Shown: one piece after another, positions 49,301 through 61,948 of the stretch
How the letters are laid out: each line of letters starts with the position of its first letter
How positions within the stretch are numbered: position 1 is the first letter of the stretch
From: Paramecium octaurelia
Lineage: Eukaryota > Ciliophora > Oligohymenophorea > Peniculida > Parameciidae
DNA: 64,000 nucleotides
NCBI GenBank assembly: GCA_905182995.1
Contig: CAJJDP010000062.1
Span: 372,001-436,000 of the forward strand
Reading direction: 5' to 3'
Position numbers and translations under genes: made by a program
Notes under the pieces: model-generated
Told to the model about the DNA's origin: nothing
Databases searched by the model: none
What the model saw: the letters and a program-made list of their open reading frames with translations, nothing else

Positions 49301-50696
49301 TGAACTCCTGAATTTTAAATTAGTTTACTAGTCAAATTTTAACCTCTCTGTGAAATCTTTAATCTCACTTATGCCTTTCACTCTCTTTTCCAAAAAGGAG
49401 GATTTCAAAAATTTAAGAGACAACTATAACTAAATCTCATCAGTCAATCTATTTAATTGATCTTCTGTGAAACCCTTTTGAAAATAATATTAATGATCTG
49501 AAGTGAGGTCTTTGACTTAATCAATGTCTGTGTCTTTTATATCTTAAACAGACATGTTATCGACCCTATTTTATAGCCATTCAAATGTCCTTTTAGCCAT
49601 TTGAGCCTATTCAGACGATAGGAAATATTAGGACAAATATTTTTGTGTTAGGACAATTCTTTGCATGGCTTTAAGTGGAATATAATTATATTCAGCATTG
49701 TCTTAGAAATTTAACAGTCCTTCCCAAGCTTGAAGTCCTCCTATTTATTTGAAGTATGACATAGTTCTCAAATAAAAAGGCCAAGTCTTCTTTATACATT
49801 TCACTATGTCTGTAGCTCCTTGGTAGAGATTCCAGTCATCAATATTGGGATTCGTAGTAAAATTCTAAAAGTTTGATGAAGGAAAGACTTTTTCCAATTA
49901 CGATTAGAGATTTTCATAGTTTAGCTTAAATTTAATTTGAATAGGAGTACATAGAAGAAGGAGTTTTCTTGCTTCAACACTCTCCAAATGGAACCAAAGA
50001 GCATGCAGAAGGCTTCGCACACTTCGGTAAGACAAGCTGCTATAGAGGCTCGTTCATCAAGGATGTATAATTCTTAGTTGTTTTGGAGTCTCATATACTG
50101 AGTTAGTGAGAATATTAGCTTACATCTGCAAAGTACTTAGGGAACTGCTCGAAATACCACTTAATGAAGTTGAAGTAAGTTTTAATGTATTCCAATGCAG
50201 TAGGCAATTCTTTTGATTAAAATTCGCTAGAGAGCACCATGTCCAACCAAATAAATTGTCTCACACGGACAGATAAGCATATTTCAATTGGCGAGAGACC
50301 TTGAAAATTATTTGACATGATGGAATTTAGTTCCTTGATATATTTGTCGCATTCGTCCCTTGAATATTTTAGGTAATCACGTGAAGTCTTGCTTTATCGG
50401 AAATCATCTCCAGTGTAGTCTTTATGTGAATAATAACTTACTTATGGTGAACCTTCGAGCAAAATTGATCTTATTTTGTGATAACTTGATAATCTATTAT
50501 ACTTAGGGGACACACATAATACCTCATTGTCCTTCCTAGATATCCCATCATAAGTGATCTCAATTTCTTTTTCACTTTTTGACAAAATGTACGCCAACTT
50601 ATGTTATTTGCTTCCTTGATGGAAAACATCAATGTAATTTCCGACAAACAACTGTTCATTCAATTCGGGTTTCTTTTTACTCTTCTTCACGTCCAT
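43331..50696 (-). CDS. Giant ubiquitin-specific protease, USP9X/USP34/USP24-like
   Basis: About 2,400 aa; several small introns (for example 43629-43654, 26 nt). The peptidase C19 domain lies in the C-terminal half (about 45250-46500): Cys box TGYVGLYNLGCICYMNSLL, zinc-finger Cys pair NAYSCEQCNKKV, RTCIKKLPDHLILVLKRFNF, and the His box LTGVVIHIGSADSGHYYSFI followed by W..FND. Catalytic Cys and His are both present, so it should cleave ubiquitin chains. The long N-terminal part is helical-repeat (ARM-like), as in USP9X. The first 70 residues (FVGNYIDVFHQGSKQHKLAY) and the last 150 (SWITATVGKVMGDYVHLTFS) both resemble small chromo/Tudor-knot beta barrels, an unusual pairing. The start MDVKKSKKKPELNEQ fits a clean upstream intergenic. 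Not every intron was resolved. Confidence 0.85.
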
Positions 50697-50986
50697 ATTT
50701 TTATTTAAATTAATATTTATGAAAACACAATAGGATACCACCATTTTTATTAATTCATATTTAATACATCATGTTCTGTGTTTTGCTTCCACCCCTTAAA
50801 GCATGTATTATTATTTTAAAATAAAAACCCAAGTGTCGCTACCCCCTTTTGCTATATAAATATATAATTTTATAATAAGAGATTATTATATTTGCATTGT
50901 CCATTGATTTAGTTTTCTAAACTAGACAGAAATAACAATTAAAAGTTTTTGTTCAATTTAATCTGTAAATTTAATAATATTTAATT

Positions 50987-52778
50987 ATGAATATTGATTT
51001 TTCAAGAATTCTCAATCTAGTAAATGAAATACCTCTTCACGTTTTTAAACAGTGCTGCCTAACCAAATTACCAGAGCAATAGATTGATGAAATCAACAAA
51101 ACCATCCCGATTCTGAAATCGCAATTAACTATCTATTCGAGCATTTAGGAAAGCTTCCTCAACATTACTGTACTGCTCATACCGAATTTACTTGTGATTG
51201 CTGATCAATACTTGGTACTGTCAAATTGCAAGATTACAAAGTTGAAACAATGTTACAAATTCGATGCCTACGGTATATAACTATCAAGTTCAACAGGACA
51301 TCTTTTGATGTTCTTCAACAACAAATCGCAATATTTGGAATGGATGCCCAAATTGAAATCCTTCTGTAAGTTATCCAATTTCTCAAACAAGTTTAACCTC
51401 TTGGAACAGATCATCAAAGATTATTATGTTATCCAGCACAAAAAAACCAAAAAATATTACACATCATACGTTCATTCAATACGAGCTACCTCACCAGTCG
51501 ATATTTTGCATAGCGAAATTCAAGCATTGAGAAGCATAAAACATCCATCTCTGTTGGATTTGAAATGGGTATACGACGACAATCATTACATCTACTTGAT
51601 ATTCGAATACTTCAGATGCGAGAAACTCTTGGATCTCCTCAATCAAGGTTTGATTTTGGATCAAACCCAATTAGCATCTGTAATTTAAGCTTACTTAATT
51701 TTAGATAATCTTGTAATTGTTGTAATCTCTCAAATTCTTAAGAAAGAATAACATCTATCACGGCAACATCACCCCCAACAACATCCTCATCAACACTCAA
51801 TCTTCCTTTCTTCAACTCTTCCTAGTCAACATGACATTTATCAGTCGTATCGACTCAGAACCTCTGGATCAATATCTATCGAATGTCCACGAGAGTTACA
51901 TAGCCCCTGAGATCTAATAAGGGATTGCCAAACCATCAATAGACAGCGATTTGTATTAGATAGGAATAGTATTGTATTTTTTGACATTTTTTGTTCATTA
52001 AAAAAGGAAGGATGAAAGTGTGGATCGCGTTTAAATGGAATTGATTGATAAAGCAGAAGATTACCTATCATAACTTAATAAGAATACTCAATATAATAAC
52101 TTTTTAATTAAGGATAAGTATCAAATGGTGTATTGTGCTTCTCAATTGGACTTATTGAGAAGACTACTTGATAAAAAAGAGAATAGAATTAAATTAGAGG
52201 AAGCAATTAAACACCATTGGTTCATTAATATCAAATAGAAACTAAAACCAAAAATTGAAAGAAGGAAATAACATCTGCCATCATTAAAAACAATAATCGA
52301 ATTATGTGAACAGAATGAATATTCAAAACACTTTGAAAAATAACAGAAAATAATAGACGAGGATTCTGGTAATTTACTGTCCTATATCATAATTAGTACT
52401 TGAAGAAAACAATTTCATCTAGGTGCTGATGCAATAATTGGAACAGAACTAACAATCCAAAAGGCCATCTAAAGAGAATCACGAGAAATTGAGAATGTAC
52501 GAGCAATTCAAGACTCAAATAGAATGCGAAAAGACAAATCAAGACAAGCAATTTGTATTCTCCAAAAGTATGATGTGATCAACAAATTATTAAGTTTTAT
52601 ACTATATAAAAAATCACTATCTGTAAGTAGAAAAGGGCAGAGGATTCTATCCATACGGGACACTATAGTTTCTGACATACGGTGCATAATGTTAAGGCAT
52701 ATAGGGATAATGCATTTGTCTAATGATACTCATCATTTAAATGATTACCTTGAGTTAAGTCTTTCATAATTATACTGA
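50987..52778 (+). CDS. Pseudokinase with an N-terminal PH-like domain
   Basis: About 579 aa with introns 51680-51704 (25 nt) and 52396-52422 (27 nt). Residues 55-135 look like a PH domain ending in the typical helix (NKSQYLEWMPKLKSFC). The kinase fold follows: a lobe with EIQALRSIKHPSLLDLKWVY and LIFEYFRCEKLLDLL; then YHGNITPNNIL where kinases have HRDLKPxNIL, LVNMTFIS in place of DFG, ESYIAPEI for APE, and DLYQIGIVLYFL. The glycine loop and VAIK lysine are not seen. With catalytic Asp and Mg-binding Asp both gone it is predicted inactive and may act as a scaffold at membranes. The 3' 100 nt overlap the convergent phosphatase gene, so the end is less sure. Confidence 0.72.
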
Positions 52779-53462
52779 GATTGTCTCATTAAATCTGAAG
52801 CACTCTGATATTGACGATGAGGCTGATACTACTGGTAGAGAGAATTGTAATTTTCAGAGGAAGGGTGTTAAACAAATTAACTTTGTCGAAGATTGGTCTA
52901 AGAGTGTTATCTCTCCTTCTGCTTCACTGTTGAAGTCCTCAGAGAATTTGAACCCTACAACTTCTACTCATATTGCTTCAATTGTCTCATGAATCCAGGA
53001 TTGGGATTTACAATTCGTCGCTGATTCTGAACATGTTTAAATGCTTGTTCCAACGACATATTTTAAGTTTTCATTAGATAAGCAATAACAATTGTCGCAG
53101 ATCTTGAAACTCCTGCATGACAATGTACTAACACATTGGTTTGCTATCGATTGATATCAATAAAATCAATTGCCTCCTCGAAATACTTACTTAAATTTAC
53201 AAAGTCAGCATCGTCAATTCTAATAAACTACTCTATACAAAACAACTCCATACCTTATGAGCAATATGTGCATCATACGTGAAATCCTTCGTACTCATCA
53301 CAGCTAATATTGCACCAATATCATGATGGCCTAATAGTTTCCCATTACCAGCACTCTCGATATTCCCTAAAAATAATCCTCCTCTCCCATTCTAACCCTA
53401 AATTATACAATTCATGGGGTCTATCATATTTGTGCACATGCGATACCTCCTAATTTTGGCAT
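52733..53462 (-). CDS. Dual-specificity protein phosphatase
   Basis: About 225 aa with introns 53421-53446 and 53228-53253 (26 nt each). GRGGLFLGNIESAGNGKLL opens the DSP fold, IRIDDADFVNLSKYFEEAI carries the general-acid Asp, and VLVHCHAGVSRSATIVIAYL is the complete HCxxGxxRS active site. NMSLEQAFKHVQNQRRIVNP follows as expected. The C-terminal 70 residues are Ser/Gln/Tyr-rich and disordered. It is the size of atypical MAP-kinase-type DSPs and should be active, acting on phosphotyrosine and phospho-Ser/Thr. The frame stays open upstream of the chosen ATG to about 53729, so a longer N-terminus is possible, but that stretch is AT-rich leader in part. The gene's 3' end overlaps the convergent pseudokinase. 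Confidence 0.88.
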
Positions 53463-53728
53463 TAAATAAGTGTGGAACATTTGCAAACAGATAAATTAAA
53501 AATAATATTTAATTAACGAAGAAGAATATTAAATTTTTATATTCAAGTTGTCCATTTTATCAATCTTCAGTCCTTCCACATTGTAAATGCTCTTCCGACT
53601 GATTCTACTGCTCCCAATGATTGAAGAATATAAAAATTCTTTTTTATAATAGTTTTTAATTCCACTTTTAATTATTATTAAAATCCGAATTGCTATATCA
53701 AATTCATTAATTTTCATAACAAATTTCA

Positions 53729-55084
53729 ATGAGATCTAGATTTCTTCCCACAGGTGATAAAGTTGTTGTCCCAGACATCAGAAACACGGCAGAATATGGC
53801 AAATTATTTGAAGAAGAAATATTCTAATCTAAAATAAGAGCTCAAAGAGAATATGAGATGAAACTTTAGGAGTTCTTAGATCAAGTTAAAGTTGTCGATG
53901 ATTTTGTCTTTAAAATCTTAGATATCATTTCAACATCCCTTTAGAATTCCTAAACTCCTGACCCCTCCTTACTCAGTGAATTAAAGAAATTGAGATTATC
54001 CCTTAAATTTGATGATCATTACAAAGAGAGCATTGAACCACTCAATGAAGCCTTGCTTTGGATTAAAGCTTCTCAGCATCTCTTCTCAGTTATCAATCAA
54101 ATTAATCTACTGAGAAACATTATCTGTGCTCCCCTATCTTAGGACTATATTAGAAGAATGAAAAACTTTTCAGAAGATTTCGAATTGCTGCTTAAAGAAC
54201 ATAAATCCATTGAGGTCAAGTCTCCATTTAGTTTTAAACAATAAAAATAACCATATTTAGAATCTGCTTAACTATTTGATGAACTCTTGCTAAGAACTCT
54301 GAAAGCTATGAAACTTATTCAATAATATTCTACCTACAGCATGCAAATAGCTGCATATTACACTGAATTTTAATATCACATCAATGGTTCTATAAAAGTG
54401 AACTAAGAATACATGGAACTTATTCACAGTTTAGTTTTATTTTATTAAAATGAATCATCCCAATTTACTCCTTTACAGAAGGCTTTGGAAGGAATCCCAA
54501 ATAACGGGATATTCCATGAGCAATTAGAAAATGTAAAGAATCTATTGCACAATTATAGAAAATAATTGAACTTAGAGGATTTTAAGGAATTAGATCTAGT
54601 ATTCTAAAAGTATCTAAAGCAATAGTAACCTATCTTTTCTCTTGAATAATTGAGAATTGATTTATTTTTTATCCTAAATGATGAGGAGGACTTTATAACA
54701 GTAATGAAAAGCTTTAAAAGGGTTTGTTCTCAATCTATTTTAGATTTAGATTCTTATGATGACTTATTAAAGGAATTAATTAATTTCACATCTACAAAAA
54801 GAGACAATAAAATTTCATAATTAGAAGATAACTTCGTCATAGTATCATTTGTCTAAAACGATAAAAAGGATTGGTAATAATTTTTGAAATTGTGCATAAC
54901 TAAATTAGGTGTTTTTTTAAAAGATGCAGAGAAAAATCAAGTTGAAAGTCCTTAACACTACCTAAATGACTTTAAACATTCAGCTAATTAATTAAGGCCT
55001 TAAAAAAATACTTTTAGTAATTCCAATTTATTGTAACTTTATGATAAAATTATTGAACTATTTGAAATTAATTTAAACAAGTGA
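53729..55084 (+). CDS. Helical protein of unknown function, 451 aa
   Basis: Intronless from MRSRFLPTGDKVVVPDIRNT to TGA. Almost entirely alpha-helical by composition, with many Leu, Lys, Glu and Gln and no strong coiled coil, signal peptide or membrane helix. Segments such as SELKKLRLSLKFDDHYKESI and FSLEQLRIDLFFILNDEED suggest a helical-repeat or vesicle-tether fold. I do not recognise the family. It is divergent from the DSP gene. Confidence 0.65.
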
Positions 55085-55293
55085 TTTAATATTATTTATA
55101 TCTTAACAAATTATATATCTTCAAATGGAATGGCTGAGTGATATTCAATGCAATATTTGTTCTAACTGCTAACTCTGTTTTCTCTTGTGAAATTTTAATA
55201 CATTATTAGATTTGTAATTTCTATATGTACATGTTGCAATTTAATATAAATTAATATGAATTAATTCAATAGGATATGATTTCATTAAATTAA

Positions 55294-56664
55294 ATGGGGA
55301 ACAAATAATGTTAGAAATCATTTTCAAAGTCAAAGTCAGATATCAGACCTTTAGATGTTAAGAAATGCATAAGTATTAAAAGAGATCCCATTACTGGAAA
55401 ATTGATTGGGGTTCCAAAGGAATGGGCCTCTCATCTTGACGCCGATGAACAATAAGTTGTGGAGACAAATAAATTACCTGAAGAAGTGAGAACTCATAGT
55501 TTGCCAGAGCGTGTTCTGGAAATTCAGAATTCAATAGAAAACCAAAAGAATTTGAAACGAGAATTGAGAATTGACACAGGTGCAAATTTAGGTTTAGCCG
55601 GTCTTAATGTAGAGATGGAAAAAGAAATATACAATAGTGGAGTAAGTCGGAATGAAATTGTAAAAGACACAGTAAACTTCATCTCAATACTTGAAATATA
55701 TGATGGGAAAGAATTAGCTTCAAAATAATCCTCTAATGAGGTCAAGACATAAACAGAATTTTTGATTGAAAACCCTGCTCAAAAATATATATTTAATGAA
55801 CAGATTGAAAAAGGGGTAAATTGTAAGCTTTATAAAATTATTGATAGACGACTAAATCAGGTTTTGGTTGCTAAAGTATTTAAATTTTATGATTCTTTTA
55901 ATTGCTATCGATTGAAAAGAGAAATATCTTTTACTCATCAAATAGACTGCCCATGTATTGTGAAGTATCATGAGACCTATCTCCATAGTGGATGCTTGTA
56001 AAATATAATAATATCATTAGTTTCATAATATAAGAGTATATGAATTTTGGGAATCTCAGGAAATTCATTAAACTCTTCGACAAGAAAATTGATGAATCAA
56101 TAATTGGATACATACTCTATCAAATCTTGTTAGGATTAAAATATTTGCATTTTAAAGGCAAGATCCACAAGCATCTGAGTTCTAAGAAAGTATTGATGAA
56201 TGATAAAGGAGATATTAAATTGTTGATTATGGATTACAAGAATGAATTCAAAAAAGACAAGGATCCTTATTGGATTGCCCCAGAAATAATAGAATAATAA
56301 ATAATAGAAGAGGCTTCTGATATTTGGTGTTTGGGAATCATCGCATATGAATTATCAGAGCGAGATCCTCCTAACTTTAATGATCATCCCATAAGAGTTA
56401 TGTACAACATTGTAAATTAGCCTGCTCCAAAGATTAGCAAACATAGAAGTAGCAATTTTTAGGATTTCACTTCAAAATGCTTGATCAAAGTATTCATTCA
56501 TATAATTTTAGAACTACAAAAAAAGAACATCCTTAAGAGAGTTATTAAGACATGATTTTATAACTTAAAATAGGGAAAGAGGTCGTTAGGGATTAATAGA
56601 ATTACTTTAGAAAGTCAATGTAGATCAGAAATTAAAATTGAAAAAAAGCGCTAGTTTAAAATGA
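55294..56664 (+). CDS. PAK-like pseudokinase with p21-binding domain, probably N-myristoylated
   Basis: About 441 aa with introns 55998-56020 (23 nt) and 56490-56511 (22 nt). MGNKQCQKSFSKS is a good N-myristoylation site with a nearby Cys for palmitoylation. Residues 25-50 (SIKRDPITGKLIGVPKEW) match the PAK p21(Rac/Cdc42)-binding segment. The kinase domain keeps the VAIK-type lysine (VLVAKVFKF), EYMNFGNLRKFI, WIAPEI, SDIWCLGIIAYELS and the last helix KKRTSLRELLRHDFI. The catalytic loop reads IHKHLSSKKVLM instead of HRDIKSxNIL and the DFG site reads IMDYKN, so the catalytic Asp is missing. Likely a membrane-bound Rac effector that signals without phosphotransfer. STE20/PAK origin is inferred from the p21-binding segment. 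Confidence 0.75.
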
Positions 56665-56837
56665 AATTATAGGAATTCACATTGTTACTCTATTTTTTTT
56701 ATTTAATTATAAATTATATAAGATAAGACTATTTTATGTTAATAAAATTGAAATTTCTCATAATATGATCAACCTTAATCAATCATTTTTTTTTTATTCT
56801 GTTTCATTCATTTTGAGTGAATTTACCAAAATTTGTG

Positions 56838-59515
56838 TCAAGGATTCTATTCTTAAACCTAATTTATATAAATTAAATATCTACTTTCAAAGAATTTGTT
56901 ATAACTTTTAAAAAAGGATTGCTCTCTATATTCAACCTGAGGTCTCTTCTTTTTCAATCCGCAGATTTTAAAAATGATGAACTTCACAATTGGCTTTTTG
57001 AAGATGATGATGACAATCATAACAAGCCCTGCACTTAAAGATCCATAAATAACCCAACTGAATCTCCAAAATAACCTAAGGAACAAATAAATGCTAAATG
57101 GCAAGACTACAATTTAGTAACATTTAATTTAATGACTAAATAAATTAATTGTGAATCTTTTATCAATTTAGTAATTGTGAGTGATGGCATATTTATCCCA
57201 AAAGAAGATGTAAATTGTAAAGGCTAGACAAAATAGAACAGCAACTGGACAGATATAAATGAGGCATAAAGCTGTTGTTAATATAAATAGCATATTAAAC
57301 TATCTTCCTCTCTATGATAAAAAAGCAGGAGTCATTATCTAATTTAATTATCCTTGGAAAAACTTTTTCGGAGTGAAATTCTTCAAAGCTTTCCTTTTTC
57401 TAAGCCAAAATCTACTGTGTCTGATGTGAAAGGTATGAAACACTTATTTGAATATGATTCTGTGTAATGATAATGTGACTAAGTCATAGCAAGCAACAAT
57501 TTGGTGTTTTCCCCCCCAAATTTCAAATGTTGCAAAATAGGGGAAAAATTAAATTAGGAAGTATTAAATGATGACAAAAAAATGCATGATACTTTCCTCA
57601 ACTTCAATAAAGGTACTTCTTCTACTCTTTGCCATTTAACCTAAAATCGTCAATGTTGTGTAACTAGACAGAAATGTTACTAAAATAGCTAAAAAGTTGG
57701 CAAATAATTTTTCCCAAGTAGACAATTATCCTGAAGATTTCTTATCCTTTTAATTTGGATTATTTTGGTAAAAGTATATTAATTCAAAACTTCCCATTAG
57801 CAAAAAGCTTGCAATTGCAGCCGTGAATATGGCCTTTAATCGAAATTTTAGTCTCTTAAAAGTATCCATACCCAAATTCTCCCAAAAGATTCCATTAATA
57901 GTGAATCCCCTCTTGACACCCATTTAATAATGAATTTACTCAACATATTTATTACTATAATCGAACTACTATTTAGCCAAGTAGGTATTTTGATTAAACA
58001 GACTAATTCTAGCTTTTTGATTTTCAGTGTCTTAATTCTGAATCTATAAGTCGTCAACCGAGACAGATCGACTATCAACATAAGATTAGGTATCAGCAAC
58101 TTAAGTTTTCTACATTTCTTTCAACTTCGTTTGTTATTTCATAACCTCATATCTAATTAATAACTATATCATAAATAGCATATATTTACATTCTAATACC
58201 ATTTTTTCCTGTAATGTAAGTAAGCAGCCTCTCTTTGTTCCTTAGTTTCAAATTTAATGATCACTTTGTTTGTAAAGGGTAGTCCATTCTTTAAATAGGA
58301 TTTAATCTTTTGGGTCCTGTACACAATATCATTCAACTATTATTTGAATAGATTTTCAAGCAATTCATTTGTGAATGTCCTATATGTCTTAGCTTACTTT
58401 TCGCTATAAGTAGTAATTGTTCCTGTCTCCTTTAACTCTTTCAATTATTCCAAGGTGATCATAAAATCAAGTAACGCATTTTCTCTCTCTATGTTCATCT
58501 CATTTACTTCATGGATATCATATATATAGACCAATTCTTAGATTACATTCTTGGCTTAAAATAGGACTGATTTTTTGGCCACTTCGTCAAAAGTATTCAG
58601 GGCTATGGCTTTGCAAATGGTTGATTGGATTTCATCAGATGTCATTTTGTATGGGAGATGTCTTACATAAACAGACTTTTTGTTTTCAGTGACATGATTA
58701 ACTGGTTCTTTGTCCCAGTATTTAATTTGTTTGTATCTTATTATAATTTCATATTGCAGTGGAATCATTATGTTGATGACAAAAATCAAGAATGCAGCTA
58801 TTTGGATGTAGGTCAGTTTAAATCCGCTTCCACCATTATCCATATCAATTTTAGCAGAACATTCGATTTATGAAAGAAAAGGATCCATGGCTACAAACAT
58901 GTAGATGGTATTTAATTCACATGCACTTTTATACTCAATAATTAAATCTTCGTCAGTCAAACATATTTGCTCTTTAAAATTTGAACATGTTGAGTTAACT
59001 TCATATATGAAGAAGATGCCATAAACGCAAAAAATTAAGACAAAAATCAACATCTAAAATTTGAGAAAAGTAAAATATAGCGGGGCAGCTATGCCATAAT
59101 CCTAGACTAACAATTACCACATGTTGACAGTGAGAAAATTAATTCGTTTCCGGTTTAATGGCTTACTAAAATAAATGACATCATATTACTTGCAACAAGG
59201 ACATTCTGTAGCAGTGGTTTTATCAAGAAATTCTTAATCTGGTTAAATATAGTGGCATTATCTATGGAGCTCAGCCTACTCTAAACTACAAGGATAGGTA
59301 TAATAATTATTTTCTGGCATCTTAATATTTTTTGCCCAATTCATAGGATCTATAGATGATAATCTCTCCCTAAACTTAGAAGACGAGAATCGATGTTGTT
59401 AAGGGACTTGACCTTGTCTATCCTAATTAAAATCAAGAGTAACAGGCTCATTGATTTCAACTTATTGATCATCTTCGTAGTTTTCAATAAGTTTTTCGAT
59501 ATCAGAATTATTCAT
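56838..59515 (-). CDS. OSCA/TMEM63 (CSC1-like) family membrane protein
   Basis: About 883 aa with one intron, 58164-58189 (26 nt). A cytosolic head with a CPCC motif (TATECPCCKQ) precedes the first helix (LIFVLIFCVYGIFFIYEV), an extracellular loop, and helix 2 (IAAFLIFVINIMIPLQYEI). A long cytosolic loop then holds the RRM-like strand SVYVRHLPYKMTSDEI, a feature of OSCA/TMEM63 channels. Further helices follow (AIFTAAIASFLLMGSFELIY, FFVIIQYFLIQFFPYFATF, TTALCLIYICPVAVLFCLAF) and then FFWDKYAITHNYQIDKRF, like the family's late 'DKYxLL' helix. OSCA proteins are mechano- or osmosensitive cation channels. Ciliates have other polytopic families with similar layout, so the assignment is moderate. 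Confidence 0.55.
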
Positions 59516-60384
59516 AACAAATGAAAATAATTGATAAATATAAAAATTATTTGTAGAATATAATTAGTAACTATATATTCCTCTATGACATATGTAATTA
59601 AGCAATCTATTTCGAATTATAAGAAGCTTCCTTAAACTCATTCCTGCCTATATCTAAAATTTATATAAATATTTTAATAATTTAAACAGATTTAATTATC
59701 TTTTAGTATTACTATTTTATATGTACTCCTTGTTGGCTCAAAGAATTAAGCCTTCTAATTTATATTTATCAATAATTCAAAGGAAATAAATATATATTAA
59801 TATTCTCTATTTAATGTTTGATAATATTCAATTAAATTAATACATATAGATAATTAAAAGAGTGGAATTAAATAGCTTATAATGTATTTAAACAAAACTG
59901 TTATAAATTGGAATTATCTATGTAGTTATATATAAAAGACTTTATGAAAAATCTTATAGTGTAGAAATTATGAAATTATGAAAAGTTTGATAAATGATAA
60001 ATTAATATAGAAAGTTAATATAATTAAAATTTATCAATTAATATTAACATTTCCACAATCATACATGTATTCTTCAATTTTAATAATTTAATTTGAGTAC
60101 TTTCTAATATGATTCTCTTGATATTGAAAATGTTACATTAACTTTTACAGATAATAAGAATTCTACTTAATTAAGTTAACATGTTAAAAAGTAGAAAATA
60201 TCCACATTTTATAGTGTTAATAAAAAGCATCCAATATTTCACAAATAGAATTAGATCTGCATAACAAATCTAACGAATATAAACAGTGAGATCAGGAATT
60301 GTCCAATGTATGAGTTTAATAATGAAGAGAAGAAAGATCTTTAATTTTTATAAAACATGTGTGGTGTATATTTACATATACTAC
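59516..60384. other. AT-rich intergenic, no gene seen
   Basis: Long stretches of A and T with no coding frame or RNA gene. Expected to hold the promoter of the OSCA-like gene. Confidence 0.4.
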
Positions 60385-61774
60385 TCAATTTCTTTGATCT
60401 GTTGTTAAAAACTTAGCATATAATAATGTATCCTTTTGGATATCCATGGTTACCATAGCATAGATGATTCCAATCAACACAATAACAAAGAAGACTCCAA
60501 ACCACACATAGATTTAATAAGTTGTTGCATCCATTACATAGTTTGAGGAGTTAGTTTGCTAGAGAATAATAATACATTTAAATTACAGTAACTTAATTAA
60601 GCATTCTGGTTCTGGTTTCCATCAATATTCTCTAAACTTAAGCAGATTCTTTGGTTGTAGTGATTTAAGGATTTTTCTCTTCTTCAATTAAAATCAATCC
60701 GAATAAATCTTCACTTTCAAAGGTATTTCTGAAGTTTTTGGAGAGCTAAGAGATGATGGGTATAATAATTACTTTTTTATGAGCAATTCTCATCATATCG
60801 TAGACCAAATCAATTTCTTACTCATTTAAGATCTTTTCTAATTTTGCAATAGATTTATTGATGATTGATAACATATTTGGAGAACTATCTAAGGTGTAAT
60901 ATATAAATGTGTTATACTTTTTTTGAAGATGGTTGCAAGTTTATTCATAGCACAAATGTCCTTTAAAAATCCTGTAACTTGATCCTGATTATCCTTTGTT
61001 ATATCTAAGATTTCATTAGTGTTATATTTGTAGATCTTGTTGTCTTTTGGAGCATAATCAAAAGTTGTTCCAAAGAAGTTGTCAACACATTTCTCTAATG
61101 ATTGCTCAATTTTATAAGATTTGTCTTTTTTGGGTTCGTAGAAATAGACTTCATTCTATGATAATGGGATATTTTACATTTTTGCCAAGATAGAGTGTTA
61201 TAGTCCATTGTAAATAATTGATATCTAAATCATCTTCATTTTGATAAATTTTGAAACCCAAATTGTTGTTATTAAATAATGCATTGGCTTTTTAAATCAA
61301 AGAATCAGCTATCGGATTTTTAAATTACAAAATACCTTGACGTCCAAACAATGTTTCCATGATGGATCTTTATTCTTTCTCCAACACCTTGAAACTTTAA
61401 GCATATCCTTCAGTAATTCTTTATTGTTGGGCTTCTTGTCCGGAGTACAATTTATCACTCTCTATGAGAATCAAATAATTCATTTCTGTAGGAGTCAAGA
61501 CATTACGCTTTCCAAATGTTCTACAAGATAAAATCTCATAATTTACATTATCAATTGTTCATATGCTTTTTATTAATCTTGCGAGACATGTTCAACTAGC
61601 CCAATATTATATTTGATCAATTGTGCAATTTACTTCTAATTTAGTCCTTCCAGATCTTTTGCATTGTTTTCATTAAATGGATACAAGTAAGCATGTGATG
61701 CTAATGTATACACAACTAAACCAAATCAAATACAAATTCTAAGTACCACAAATGATGAACAGCAATGTTTTCAT
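60385..61774 (-). CDS. ATP6AP2 (renin receptor)-like V-ATPase accessory protein
   Basis: About 417 aa with five introns: 61716-61746 (31 nt), 61521-61546 (26 nt), 61156-61177 (22 nt), 60889-60917 (29 nt) and 60559-60586 (28 nt). The first intron joins a classic signal peptide, MKTLLFIICVVYTLASHAY. A lumenal region of about 330 residues is followed by one transmembrane helix (YVWFGVFFVIVLIGIIYAMV) and the short tail TMDIQKDTLLYAKF, which matches the ATP6AP2 end 'NMDPGYDSIIYRM'. It should sit with the V-ATPase Vo sector in acidic organelles. A further 27-nt GTA...TAG segment near 61310-61336 has no stop and a length of 3n, so it could be either intron or exon. Confidence 0.72.
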
Positions 61775-61948
61775 TATTATATTATTTAATAAAATTTATG
61801 AATGAAAACTTTTAACATAACATATGAGCATCAAATCTTGAATTCTAATTTCTTATTAATTCAATTTTATCCTTTTACACACATAGAGGTTTATCAAGAT
61901 TTTGATATTGGAATGAAATATTGTATATTAAGTTATATATATATATAA

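Noticed and set aside
43331-50696. Two or more genes in this 7.4-kb span
   Set aside because: Minus-strand frames are coding-like throughout and the helical N-terminal half followed by the C19 domain is the normal layout of USP9X/USP34-type enzymes; no internal intergenic gap was seen.
52780-52992. A C-terminal extension of the pseudokinase on the plus strand
   Set aside because: It is the antisense of the phosphatase C-terminus, which reads in frame from its HCxxGxxRS motif to TGA at 52733.
53529-53729. A separate small minus-strand gene of 60-odd codons
   Set aside because: It is in frame with, and runs into, the phosphatase start; it may be a leader or N-terminal extension but has no independent support.
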